From NCBI GenBank assembly GCA_902785755.1, contig CACZZO010000010.1, positions 1 through 43,761 of the forward strand: 43,761 bases of DNA, read 5' to 3'. This DNA is from an uncultured Bacteroidia bacterium (GTDB taxonomy: Bacteria > Bacteroidota > Bacteroidia > Bacteroidales > F082). The notes below the pieces were generated by a model. It did not search any database. It was given only the letters and a program-made list of their open reading frames with translations, and was not told where the DNA came from. Both the position numbers and the translations under genes were made by a program. Shown in pieces: positions 18,632 to 26,951 of this stretch. The stretch's first letter is position 1; each line of letters opens with the position of its first letter.

Positions 18632-18750
18632 ATAATCTTGAAAAGATGTAAATTTTCGTTTGCGATAATCTTGAAAAGATGTAATTTTGCAGTCCAAATA
18701 ATCTTGAAAAGATGTGAATTTTGGCTTGCAATAATCTTGAAAAGATGTAA
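18632..18750. repeat. Four 20-bp direct repeats with exact 33-bp period
   Basis: ATAATCTTGAAAAGATGTAA begins at 18632, 18665, 18698 and 18731; copy 3 has one change (TGA for TAA at its end). Each copy holds a small palindrome, ATCTT-GAA-AAGAT. The 13-bp spacers differ. The last copy ends 2 bases before the ATPase ATG, and copy 2 fills the space between the -33 and -7 boxes, so this looks like an operator array. Four copies with 13-bp spacers is not a CRISPR. Confidence 0.95.
18659..18689 (+). promoter_or_regulatory. Promoter inside the 33-bp array
   Basis: TTTG (18659-18662), a 19-base spacer, then TAATTTTG (18682-18689). Spacing and boxes match the Bacteroidota consensus. Repeat copy 2 occupies the spacer, and copies 3 and 4 would lie in the 5' leader. 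Confidence 0.7.
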
Positions 18751-18752
18751 TT

Positions 18753-20108
18753 ATGGCTATGAAACGAAAGATTTACAATGAGTTGCTTGAATGGAAAAAC
18801 AAGCGCAATGGAGCAACGGCAGTCATCATCGAAGGAGCGCGACGCATCGGGAAAAGCTATATTGTGGAGGAATTTGCCCGAAACGAGTACGATTCTTATC
18901 TGCTCATCGACTTCAACAAGGCTGACAAAGTGGTCTGGGAATGGTTCGACAACTATCTTGAAGACTTAGACACACTACTCATGAACCTGCAAATCCATTA
19001 TGGTGTGCGCCTTACGCCTCGCAAGTCCGTCATCATTTTCGACGAGGTTCAATTGTGCCCACGCGCCCGTTCCGCCATTAAATATCTTGTGGCCGACAGA
19101 CGTTTCGACTACATTGAAACGGGTTCGCTCATTAGTATCAAAAAGAATGTCAAAGACATCCTCATTCCTTCCGAAGAGCAGGCTTTGCCCATGTATCCCA
19201 TGGATTTCGAGGAGTTTTTGTGGGCGTTGGACGATGAACTGATGATGCCTTTCATCACGCAGTGTTTCCAAAAGCGGAAACCTCTCGGCGGACTGCATCG
19301 CAAGGCGTTGGACTATTTCCGTACCTATATGATTGTTGGCGGTATGCCTCAAGCCATATTGAAATACATTGAAACACACGACTTTGAGGAAGTTGACCGA
19401 GTGAAAAGGTCGATTCTGCAAGTTTACAAGAACGACATTGCAAAATACGCCTCCAACGTGGAGCACAAGGTGAAAAGCATTTTCGACGAGTTGCCCGCCC
19501 AATTGCAAAAACATGAGAAAAAGTTCCGGCTATCCGCTTTGGAACCCGGTGCCGCCTACCGCGATTATGACGACGCTTTCTTTTGGCTGTCGGATGCGGG
19601 CATTGTCAATATCTGCTACAACTGCACCGCTCCCAACATCGGACTACGGCTCAACATGGAACGCAACACCTTAAAATGTTATATGGCTGATACGGGACTG
19701 CTTTTCAGCCATGCCTTTGACGAAAAAGGCCATGTACCTAATGAGATTTACCAGAAAATCATCCACGACAAATTGGAAATCAACGAGGGAATGTTGGTGG
19801 AAAACATTGTTGCACAAATGCTTACCACAGCTGGCCACAAACTCTACTTCTACAGCAACTCGAGCCGCGAAAATGCCGAAGACCGCATGGAAATCGACTT
19901 CCTGACAGCCAAGTCGAAACTGACTTCAAGGCATAATATTACACCGATTGAAGTAAAGTCGTCACAACGATACACATTGTCGTCAATTAACAAGTGTATC
20001 AACAAGTTCGGCAATTATTTGTCTACGCCTATCGTACTACATTCAGCCGACCTTAAACAAGAGAAAGGCATTGACTATTTGCCGCTTTATATGACTCCGT
20101 TGCTATAA
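18753..20108 (+). CDS. AAA/DUF4143-type ATPase (copy 1)
   Basis: A 451-residue protein of the AAA_14 plus DUF4143 architecture. The Walker A is EGARRIGKS (about residue 26), the Walker B is VIIFDEVQLCPRAR, and a sensor-like segment reads YIETGSLISIKKN. The C-terminal half contains EIDFL...PIEVKSS, a PD-(D/E)XK nuclease-like core typical of DUF4143. It is clearly related to the protein at 33763-35097 (shared NEYDSY, CPRAR, IKYLV and YIETGSLISIKKN) and more distantly to 26952-28160. The biological role of this expanded family is unknown. The start at 18753 follows directly on the repeat array; MKR at 18759 is the alternative. Confidence 0.85.
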   Translation: MAMKRKIYNELLEWKNKRNGATAVIIEGARRIGKSYIVEEFARNEYDSYLLIDFNKADKVVWEWFDNYLEDLDTLLMNLQIHYGVRLTPRKSVIIFDEVQLCPRARSAIKYLVADRRFDYIETGSLISIKKNVKDILIPSEEQALPMYPMDFEEFLWALDDELMMPFITQCFQKRKPLGGLHRKALDYFRTYMIVGGMPQAILKYIETHDFEEVDRVKRSILQVYKNDIAKYASNVEHKVKSIFDELPAQLQKHEKKFRLSALEPGAAYRDYDDAFFWLSDAGIVNICYNCTAPNIGLRLNMERNTLKCYMADTGLLFSHAFDEKGHVPNEIYQKIIHDKLEINEGMLVENIVAQMLTTAGHKLYFYSNSSRENAEDRMEIDFLTAKSKLTSRHNITPIEVKSSQRYTLSSINKCINKFGNYLSTPIVLHSADLKQEKGIDYLPLYMTPLL

Positions 20109-20157
20109 TTCCAAAAGTTTGTTTCCCGAATAATGGCGCGGCGCAGTTTTTGTTCGT

Positions 20158-20165
20158 ACCTTTGC
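20158..20165 (+). promoter_or_regulatory. -7 box of the clpC operon
   Basis: TACCTTTG, an exact TAnnTTTG match, lies 74 bases before the clpC ATG. No good -33 box is seen at the expected distance. Confidence 0.55.
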
Positions 20166-20238
20166 GCTCCGAAAGAATCGGACAAGGCAAGAACTTGGAT
20201 TTTTATTAAATTATTGAAAATAAACGAATTGTAATTAT

Positions 20239-22818
20239 ATGGATGCAAAATTTTCTCCCCGTGTGCGTGCCATTTTGTCACTCAGTCACCAAGAGGCGCA
20301 ACGCTTGGGGAACGCATACGTCGGGTTGGAGCACCTGTTTTTGGGCATGTTGAAGGATGGAGGCAGCAGTGCCATCCGCATTTTGGAGAACCTCAACCTG
20401 AATATTGAAGTCTTTTCAAAAAAATTGGAAGCCTCAGTGCGTACAGCCAATGTCAACAAAAGCACGGTTTTGGCCCTGCCCCTTACCAAGCAGGCCGAGC
20501 GTGTGTTGAAGTTCACTTATATCATTGCCAAGGAGTTCCATTCGGAGATTGTGCGCTCCGAACATCTCATGTTGGCCATCCTGCACGAGAAGAACAACAT
20601 CATATCGCAAAACCTTGAGTTTGAGGGCATCAACTACGACAACTTCAAGCAGGAACTGATTCGCTTCGGCATGGAACACGGCGACCTGCCGCAGGATTCG
20701 GCGGAGGAAACCATAGGCTCAGCCTCGAATGTCTTTACCGAAGAGGAGGACTACGAAGACCTGATGAACGACATCCGTCCGCAACAGGAAAAGCCCAAGA
20801 AAACCCCTGCCGCTAAGAGCAAGACACCCGTTTTGGACAATTTCGGGCGCGACCTCACCAAGGCCGCCGAGGAAAGTCGCCTCGACCCCATCGTGGGCCG
20901 CGAGCGCGAATTGGAACGCATCGCCCAAATCCTCAGCCGCCGCAAGAAAAACAACCCTATATTAATAGGTGAACCCGGTGTGGGCAAGTCGGCCATTGCG
21001 GAGGGCTTGGCCATCCGCATCGTGCAGCACCGCGTGCCGCGCACCTTGTTCGACAAGCGTGTCGTCATGCTCGACATCGGCTCCATCGTGGCCGGCACCA
21101 AGTATCGCGGCCAGTTTGAGGAGCGCATCAAGGCCATTCTCAATGAGTTGGAAAACAACCGCGACATCATTCTTTTCGTCGATGAAATCCACACTTTGGT
21201 TGGGGCGGGCAACGCCAACGGCTCATTGGATGCCAGCAACATGTTCAAGCCGGCTTTGGCGCGTGGCGAGTTGCAGTGCATTGGCTCCACCACTTTGGAC
21301 GAATACCGCCAGTATATTGAGAAAGACGGTGCCTTGGAACGCCGTTTCCAAAAGATTCTCGTTGAGCCGACCACACCCGCCGAGACCATCGAAATCTTGA
21401 ACAACATCAAACCGCGATACGAAGACCATCATTTGGTGAAATACACACCCGAGGCCATCGAAGCCTGCGTGAAACTCACCGACCGCTACCTCAGCGACCG
21501 CCATTTGCCCGACAAGGCCATCGATGCCTTGGACGAAGCTGGTGCACGAGTCCACATCAAGAACATTGATGTGCCGAGCGAAATCACCGAATTGGAGAAA
21601 CGCTTGGAAGAGGTGCGAAAGGACAAGAAAGCCGCCGTCGCCGAGCAGAAATTTGAGGAGGCGGGCATGTATCGCAACGAGGAAGTGAAGATTCTTGACC
21701 GCCTCGACACTGTGAAAAAGGCATGGGAAAGCAACGCTGTCGCCCATCGCGAAACCGTCACGGAACAGAATGTGGCTGAGGTGGTTGCCATGATGACTGG
21801 CGTACCAGTGCAGCGCATTGCCAAGAACGAAGGCGACCGCCTGATGCACATGGAAAGCGAGTTGGCGGGCACCGTAATAGGCCAAGACGAGGCCATCAAG
21901 AAGGTGACCAAGGCCATCCGCCGCAACCGCGCCGGACTGAAAGACCCGAACAAGCCCATCGGCTCGTTCATTTTCCTCGGCCCGACGGGTGTCGGCAAGA
22001 CCTATTTAGCCAAAGTGTTGGCCAAGTTCCTCTTCGACAGCGAAGACGCGCTCATCCGCATCGACATGAGCGAATACATGGAGAAGTTTGCCGTGTCGCG
22101 CCTCGTGGGTGCGCCTCCCGGATATGTCGGTTACGAAGAGGGCGGCCAACTCACTGAAAAAGTGCGCCGCAAGCCCTACTCCATCGTCCTATTGGACGAA
22201 ATCGAGAAGGCCCATCCCGATGTATTCAACCTGCTCCTTCAAGTCCTTGACGACGGCCAATTGACTGACAGTCTGGGCCGTAAGGTCGACTTCAAGAACA
22301 CCATCATCATTATGACCTCCAACATTGGTTCACGCCAGTTGAAGGACTTCGGTCAGGGGGTTGGTTTTGGCACGCAGGCCAAACTCAACGCCAAGAACGA
22401 GTATTCGCAGAGCGTCATCGACAATGCCTTGAAACGCACTTTCGCCCCCGAATTTTTGAACCGTGTTGACGACGTGGTGATGTTCAATTCATTGGAAAAG
22501 AAAGACATCCACAAGATTATCGGCATTGAAATCCGTCAGGTGGTGAAACGTGTTGAGGAGATGGGTTACAAGATCGAACTCACCGAAAAGGCTTTAGACT
22601 TCATCTCTGAAAAGGGCTGGGACGAACAGTATGGCGCCCGTCCGCTGAAACGCGCCGTCCAAAAATATGTGGAAGATGTTTTGGCCGAGGCCATCATTTC
22701 CGCCAATCTCCACATCGGCGACCTCATCAGCATTGACTTGGCCGAAAATGGCGAGGAAACCATCGCCAAGGTCATTCCCATCGAGCAAAAAATCCTTGAA
22801 GAAGCCCCTGTCGCATGA
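20239..22818 (+). CDS. clpC: ClpC-type Clp protease ATP-binding subunit
   Basis: An 859-residue Hsp100 unfoldase with two AAA modules. Residues 1-145 are the double Clp-N domain (SLSHQEAQRLGNAYVGLEHL). The first Walker A is GEPGVGKSAIAEG and the second GPTGVGKTYLAK. A UVR motif (EQKFEEAGMYRNEEVK) lies in the middle domain and separates ClpC from ClpA and ClpB. It feeds unfolded proteins to ClpP, which is not in the window, and may control regulators and damaged proteins. Its stop overlaps the next start as ATGA, so cca is probably translated with it. Confidence 0.95.
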   Translation: MDAKFSPRVRAILSLSHQEAQRLGNAYVGLEHLFLGMLKDGGSSAIRILENLNLNIEVFSKKLEASVRTANVNKSTVLALPLTKQAERVLKFTYIIAKEFHSEIVRSEHLMLAILHEKNNIISQNLEFEGINYDNFKQELIRFGMEHGDLPQDSAEETIGSASNVFTEEEDYEDLMNDIRPQQEKPKKTPAAKSKTPVLDNFGRDLTKAAEESRLDPIVGRERELERIAQILSRRKKNNPILIGEPGVGKSAIAEGLAIRIVQHRVPRTLFDKRVVMLDIGSIVAGTKYRGQFEERIKAILNELENNRDIILFVDEIHTLVGAGNANGSLDASNMFKPALARGELQCIGSTTLDEYRQYIEKDGALERRFQKILVEPTTPAETIEILNNIKPRYEDHHLVKYTPEAIEACVKLTDRYLSDRHLPDKAIDALDEAGARVHIKNIDVPSEITELEKRLEEVRKDKKAAVAEQKFEEAGMYRNEEVKILDRLDTVKKAWESNAVAHRETVTEQNVAEVVAMMTGVPVQRIAKNEGDRLMHMESELAGTVIGQDEAIKKVTKAIRRNRAGLKDPNKPIGSFIFLGPTGVGKTYLAKVLAKFLFDSEDALIRIDMSEYMEKFAVSRLVGAPPGYVGYEEGGQLTEKVRRKPYSIVLLDEIEKAHPDVFNLLLQVLDDGQLTDSLGRKVDFKNTIIIMTSNIGSRQLKDFGQGVGFGTQAKLNAKNEYSQSVIDNALKRTFAPEFLNRVDDVVMFNSLEKKDIHKIIGIEIRQVVKRVEEMGYKIELTEKALDFISEKGWDEQYGARPLKRAVQKYVEDVLAEAIISANLHIGDLISIDLAENGEETIAKVIPIEQKILEEAPVA

Positions 22819-24290
22819 ACTACGACTTCAAGAAACATATTGACAGTAAGATATTTAGGGTGATTGCATACGCTTCCCATGAGTTGGGCTACAAGAGTTA
22901 TGTCATAGGTGGCTATGTGCGTGACATTTTGCTGCGCCGTCCGTCAAACGACATCGATGTAGTCACCGTGGGCAGCGGGATTACCCTTGCCAAAAAGGTC
23001 GCTTCCCTTCTGCCCGGTCACAAGGAAGCCAAATATTACGGGGCTTTCGGCACGGCCATGATCAATTATCAAGGCATGGAAGTGGAATTTGTGGGCGCGA
23101 GGAAAGAGTCCTACGACCGCAACAGTCGCAAGCCAGTGGTCGAAAATGGCACTTTGGAGGACGACATCAGCCGCCGCGACTTTACCATTAACGCATTGGC
23201 ACTCAGCCTCAATGCCGACGACTACGGCACCCTCATCGACCGTTTCGGCGGCATGGCCGACATGGAGGAACTGCTTTTGCGCACACCTTTAGACCCCGAC
23301 ATTACCTATTCTGACGACCCTCTCCGCATGATGCGTGCTGTCAGATTTGCCTCACAATTAAGGTTTTACATCGAATCTGAATCGTTTGAGTCCATCAAGC
23401 GCAACGCTGAGCGTATCAAGATTGTTTCGATGGAGCGCGTCACCGAAGAACTGAACAAGATCATCCTTTCGCCAAGGCCTTCCATCGGGTTCAAGTTGCT
23501 GGATGAGAGTGGTTTGCTGAAACTTATCTTCCCACAACTCAGCCAATTGAAAGGCGTGGAAATTGTGCAAGGCAAAGGCCACAAAGACAACTTTTTGCAC
23601 ACCCTGCAAGTCCTTGACCAAGTGGCAGAAAAGAGCGACGACCTTTGGCTTCGTTGGGCTGCCCTGCTTCACGACATCGCCAAACCCCAAACCAAACGAT
23701 GGGAGGACGGCACAGGATGGACATTCCACGGGCATGAGTTCAAAGGCTCGAAGATGGTGCCTAAAATCTTCGCTGCCATGAAGTTGCCCCTCAACGAGAA
23801 GATGAAATATGTGCAGAAGATGGTGCTGCTCCACATGCGCCCCATCGTGCTCGCCGAAGATGTGGTGACCGACTCCGCCGTGCGCCGCCTGCTTTTCGAG
23901 GCTGGCGACGACATCGACGACCTGATGTTGCTTTGTCACGCCGACATTACTTCGAAGAACGAGGAGAAAATCAAGAAGTTCCACCACAATTTTGAGATTG
24001 TGCAGGAGAAACTGAAGGAAATCGAGGCCAAAGACCACCTGCGCAACTGGCAGCCGCCCATCGATGGCATCGCCATCATGGAAACCTTTGGAATTCCAGA
24101 AGGTCGCGAGGTCGGCATCATCAAAAATGCCATCCGCGAGGCCATTTTGGATGGGGTTATCGGCAACAATTTCGCCGAGGCATACGCCTTTATGAAAGAT
24201 GAAGGCAAAAAGTTGGGCCTCAGCGTGGTAAAGGAAATCCAAGAGCCGATTATTGTTGCTAACAATGGACCGGTGCCGAATAAAATTTAG
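22815..24290 (+). CDS. cca: tRNA nucleotidyltransferase with HD domain
   Basis: A 491-residue class II nucleotidyltransferase. The N-terminal motif GGYVRDILLRRPSNDIDVVT carries the two metal-binding aspartates (DID). RRDFTINALAL is the next conserved block, and the neck region follows (DDPLRMMRAVRFASQLRF). The C-terminal half contains an HD phosphohydrolase domain (HTLQVLDQV, LLHDIAKPQTK). It adds or repairs the 3' CCA end of tRNAs; poly(A) polymerase activity is the alternative within this superfamily. The start overlaps the clpC stop by 4 bases. Confidence 0.92.
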   Translation: MNYDFKKHIDSKIFRVIAYASHELGYKSYVIGGYVRDILLRRPSNDIDVVTVGSGITLAKKVASLLPGHKEAKYYGAFGTAMINYQGMEVEFVGARKESYDRNSRKPVVENGTLEDDISRRDFTINALALSLNADDYGTLIDRFGGMADMEELLLRTPLDPDITYSDDPLRMMRAVRFASQLRFYIESESFESIKRNAERIKIVSMERVTEELNKIILSPRPSIGFKLLDESGLLKLIFPQLSQLKGVEIVQGKGHKDNFLHTLQVLDQVAEKSDDLWLRWAALLHDIAKPQTKRWEDGTGWTFHGHEFKGSKMVPKIFAAMKLPLNEKMKYVQKMVLLHMRPIVLAEDVVTDSAVRRLLFEAGDDIDDLMLLCHADITSKNEEKIKKFHHNFEIVQEKLKEIEAKDHLRNWQPPIDGIAIMETFGIPEGREVGIIKNAIREAILDGVIGNNFAEAYAFMKDEGKKLGLSVVKEIQEPIIVANNGPVPNKI

Positions 24291-24310
24291 AATTGTAGGG
24301 CTTGCCGACT

Positions 24311-24344
24311 CCGATAGGGTCAGTGGGGCATGCTCCACTATCGG
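24311..24344. repeat. Bulged inverted repeat between cca and miaA
   Basis: CCGATA (24311-24316) plus GTGG (24323-24326) pair with CCACTATCGG (24335-24344), with a 6-base bulge and an 8-base loop. No T-run follows, so it may be an mRNA structure or processing site rather than a terminator. Confidence 0.6.
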
Positions 24345-24368
24345 CAAAGCTCCGAAAAAGAAAAAAAG

Positions 24369-25262
24369 ATGCCAACCTTAATAGTAATCGCTGGCCCAAC
24401 TGCCTCTGGAAAGACCGCTTTTGCCATCAAAGTCGCAAAGGCATTGAACACCGTTATCCTTTCTGCCGACAGCCGTCAGTTCTACAAGGAAATGAGCATC
24501 GGCACTGCTGCTCCAACCGAAGAAGAACTGAGTCAAGTCCAACACTATTTCGTGCATCACATCAGCATTGAGGACAAGTACGATGTGGCTGATTATGAGC
24601 GGGATGCACTGCGACTTTTGGACGAACTTTTCAAAACCCATGACTCAGTGGTGATGACTGGCGGCTCAGGTCTTTTCATCGATGCGGTCTGCAACGGCAT
24701 TGACGAAATGCCCGACATAAAGCCCGAAATCAGGGAAAAAGTGGAAAACTTACTCCAAGAAGGCGGCTTGAAAGCCTTGCAAGATGAAGTGCAACGCATT
24801 GACCCTGAATATTTTGCCATCGTTGACCAGCAAAACCCACGAAGGTTGCAACGCGCCTTGGAAGTCTGCTACCAAACAGGCAAGACTTTCACCTCGTTTC
24901 GCAGCGGAAACACAGTCAAGCGCGATTTTGACATCAAGAAATACGCCCTGCTTTGGGAGCGCGAGGCACTCATCGAGCGCATCGACAAACGAGTTGATTT
25001 AATGATGGAGCAAGGCTTGTTGGAAGAAGTCAAATCGCTTTATCCCAAGCGTCATTTGAACGCTCTCAATACGGTGGGCTACAAGGAGTTGTTCTCCTTT
25101 TTCGACGGGCAATGCAGCCTTCCCGAGGCCGTGGAACTCATCAAAATCCACACGCGGCAGTATGCCAAGCGGCAGATGACTTGGCTGAGGAAAGACAATG
25201 GTTATCAATGGATTATACCCGAAATTAATTCAGAATTATGCATACTTACAAGCACGAAGTGA
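24369..25262 (+). CDS. miaA: tRNA dimethylallyltransferase
   Basis: A 297-residue enzyme that transfers a dimethylallyl group to adenosine 37 of tRNAs reading UNN codons. The P-loop GPTASGKT is at residues 8-15, followed by SADSRQFYKEMSIGTAAPT with the DSRQ motif. GGSGLFIDAVCNG and NPRRLQRALEV are further family blocks. A C-terminal QYAKRQMTWLRKD motif is also typical. The ATG at 24369 is chosen because the P-loop would otherwise be preceded by a 13-residue non-conserved stretch. It overlaps the thioesterase gene by 25 bases and lies 78 bases after cca, so all may share a transcript. Confidence 0.95.
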   Translation: MPTLIVIAGPTASGKTAFAIKVAKALNTVILSADSRQFYKEMSIGTAAPTEEELSQVQHYFVHHISIEDKYDVADYERDALRLLDELFKTHDSVVMTGGSGLFIDAVCNGIDEMPDIKPEIREKVENLLQEGGLKALQDEVQRIDPEYFAIVDQQNPRRLQRALEVCYQTGKTFTSFRSGNTVKRDFDIKKYALLWEREALIERIDKRVDLMMEQGLLEEVKSLYPKRHLNALNTVGYKELFSFFDGQCSLPEAVELIKIHTRQYAKRQMTWLRKDNGYQWIIPEINSELCILTSTK

Positions 25263-25645
25263 AATATTACGAATGTGACCGCATGGGCGTGACTCATCAT
25301 TCCAACTATGTCCGTTTCATGGAAGAAGCCCGTGTCGACTACCTCGACCAATTGGGATACGGTTTCGAGAGAATCGAGGCCGAAGGCGTGTTTTCGCCTG
25401 TCGTTGCCATTCAATGCAACTACAAAACCCCCACTACCTTCAAGGATGTGATTGAAACAGAGGTTGTTATCAGTAAACTCTCGGAGATGAAATTTGAATT
25501 TTCGTATGTGATGCGTGTGGGCGAAAAGACCGTTTGTACGGCGCAAAGCACGCACTGTTTCATCGAGAACGGTCGCCCCGTGGCCATTTCCAAACGGTTG
25601 CCCGATCTCTATAAGGCCATTTGCGAGGAACGCGAAAAAGCCTGA
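25238..25645 (+). CDS. Acyl-CoA thioesterase, 4HBT/YbgC-FadM type
   Basis: A 135-residue hot-dog-fold thioesterase. The signature YYECDRMGVTHHSNYVRFME at residues 10-29 matches the Y-x-x-x-D-x-x-G-V-x-x-H-x-x-Y pattern of the 4-hydroxybenzoyl-CoA thioesterase family. The active-site aspartate is in CDRMG. It should hydrolyse acyl-CoA thioesters in the cytosol; the natural substrate is not clear from sequence. It overlaps the end of miaA and ends 7 bases from the convergent SDR gene. Confidence 0.9.
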   Translation: MHTYKHEVKYYECDRMGVTHHSNYVRFMEEARVDYLDQLGYGFERIEAEGVFSPVVAIQCNYKTPTTFKDVIETEVVISKLSEMKFEFSYVMRVGEKTVCTAQSTHCFIENGRPVAISKRLPDLYKAICEEREKA

Positions 25646-25652
25646 ATCCCGC

Positions 25653-26489
25653 TTATTTCACCTTGATTTTCCCGCCTTGACGCATCAGTGCATCCCACCA
25701 TCGGGCGGGCAAGAGGGCATGTAAAACCCTTCCTGTAATTGAGATGCGGCCTCGGCAGTAACGTGCTTTGGGTCGGCGGCTGTTGACGGCCCGACTGATG
25801 GCTTTTGTAACCACTTCCGGCGACGACAGCCAATTGGTCTTGTAAAACCAATCCATGTTATAGGCCCATTGTGTGCCAATTTGCTCGTAGGCTGTCCCGA
25901 CAGACGATTCCATCAGGTGTCTTGCCGCAATCACGCCCCAATCTGTCTTGATGGCACCCGGCTCAATCATCACGACATCAATGCCAAACGGCTTCATTTC
26001 CATGCGCAAGGCATCGCTGAGTGCCTCCACCGAGTATTTGGTCACATTGTACCAGCCGCCCATGTAAAACACCATCTTGCCCGCAATCGACGAGGTGTTG
26101 ATGATGCGTCCGCTCCTTTGCTTGCGCATATAGGGCAAAACCAATTGTGTCAGTCGCGCCAAGCCGAACACGTTCACCTCCAACTGCCGCCGCGCCTCTT
26201 CCAAAGGTACGTTTTCGATGGCACCAAAATAGCCGTAGCCCGCATTGTTGATTAGCACATCAATCCGGCCTTCAGCCTGAATGACAGTTTCTACCCCTTG
26301 TTTCATCGATTCCTCATCGGTGACATCCATCCCGATAACCTTCACCCCATACGCCTTCAAAGGCTCCATGAGTTCCGTTCTGCGTGCGGCGGCATACACA
26401 CGATGGCCTTGTTTAGCAAGGGTTTGCGCGCTGTCAAAACCGATGCCGCTACTGGCTCCCGTAATCAAAATGACTTTTCCGTTCTTCAT
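25653..26489 (-). CDS. Short-chain dehydrogenase/reductase
   Basis: A 278-residue classical SDR. The dinucleotide-binding motif is TGASSGIG (residues 10-17), NNAG is near residue 85, and the catalytic Ser (NTSSIAG) and Tyr-x-x-x-Lys (YNVTK) are present. An arginine after the second strand (AARRTEL) suggests a preference for NADPH. The substrate is unknown. A -7 box ends only 9 bases before the ATG, so the mRNA leader is very short. It is convergent with the thioesterase gene and marks the left edge of the accessory island. Confidence 0.9.
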   Translation of the reverse strand: MKNGKVILITGASSGIGFDSAQTLAKQGHRVYAAARRTELMEPLKAYGVKVIGMDVTDEESMKQGVETVIQAEGRIDVLINNAGYGYFGAIENVPLEEARRQLEVNVFGLARLTQLVLPYMRKQRSGRIINTSSIAGKMVFYMGGWYNVTKYSVEALSDALRMEMKPFGIDVVMIEPGAIKTDWGVIAARHLMESSVGTAYEQIGTQWAYNMDWFYKTNWLSSPEVVTKAISRAVNSRRPKARYCRGRISITGRVLHALLPARWWDALMRQGGKIKVK

Positions 26490-26497
26490 AACGACCG

Positions 26498-26505
26498 CAA
26501 AAGTA
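26498..26505 (-). promoter_or_regulatory. -7 box of the SDR gene
   Basis: TACTTTTG on the minus strand, exact TAnnTTTG, 9 bases before the ATG; transcription would begin almost at the start codon. Confidence 0.55.
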
Positions 26506-26576
26506 GTGAAAATTTGGTGAAACCTTTCGCCTGTCTTGTATTACTTACTCAGTTTTTTACCAACTTATTCAAATAA

Positions 26577-26945
26577 TACACAAATCTTATAGTTCATCGG
26601 TCACAACATCTGAATTTTCTTTCAATAAATTCGGCGGTTGCGACCGCCCAAATAGCATCGACAAATTCGGCGGTCGTAACCGCAGAATTACAAGAAACTG
26701 AAAATCATATAGATATATATCACGCAATAACCATTCCCAACATAACAGAATTCCCTGTTGAGGATTTCTTCAAAGTGCCATTTACCCATCATTCTAGGCT
26801 AATTTTGCTATGCAAAGACATAGAAGCACGATATTATTACATCCATCGTACAGCAGAAGAACACCTTTCCGTTGAAGCCATCGAAAAACTCATCAAGCAA
26901 AAAGCTTTTGAGAACCCAAAAAAGGATTCCAAACAACTTTGTTAA
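26577..26945 (+). pseudogene. Remnant of a DUF1016 (YhcG-like) protein
   Basis: An open frame without any ATG, 122 codons to TAA at 26943. Its C-terminal part (from about 26745) resembles the DUF1016 N-terminal domain: FFKVPFTHHSRLILLCKDIE followed by ARYYYIHRTAEEHLSVEAIE matches the family pattern of a TH(Y/H) motif, a run of arginine/tyrosine residues and a WSV-like segment. The PD-(D/E)XK nuclease half is missing. The upstream part of the frame is made of two palindromic repeats read as NSAVATA and NSAVVTA. I infer a decayed, transferred gene. The assignment rests on my recall of the family pattern. Confidence 0.6.
26627..26689. repeat. AATTCGGCGGT palindromic repeat, two copies
   Basis: Copies at 26627-26648 and 26663-26688, spaced 36 bp. 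Each reads AAATTCGGCGGT, four variable bases, ACCGC. Copy 1 has perfect GGCGGT/ACCGCC arms. The same family recurs at 33637-33721 on the other side of the DarT operon. Confidence 0.9.
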
Positions 26946-26951
26946 GTCCAC

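Noticed and set aside
18366..18635. 89-codon plus-strand frame before the first ATPase
   Set aside because: It spans the BspA-like promoter and enters the repeat array; no similarity, low-complexity lysine- and serine-rich translation.
18632..18750. CRISPR-like array
   Set aside because: Repeats of 20 bp with 13-bp spacers, only four copies, promoter boxes inside and a start codon right after; no cas genes in the window.
23358..24347. 329-codon minus-strand frame
   Set aside because: Antisense to the tRNA nucleotidyltransferase gene; no motifs.
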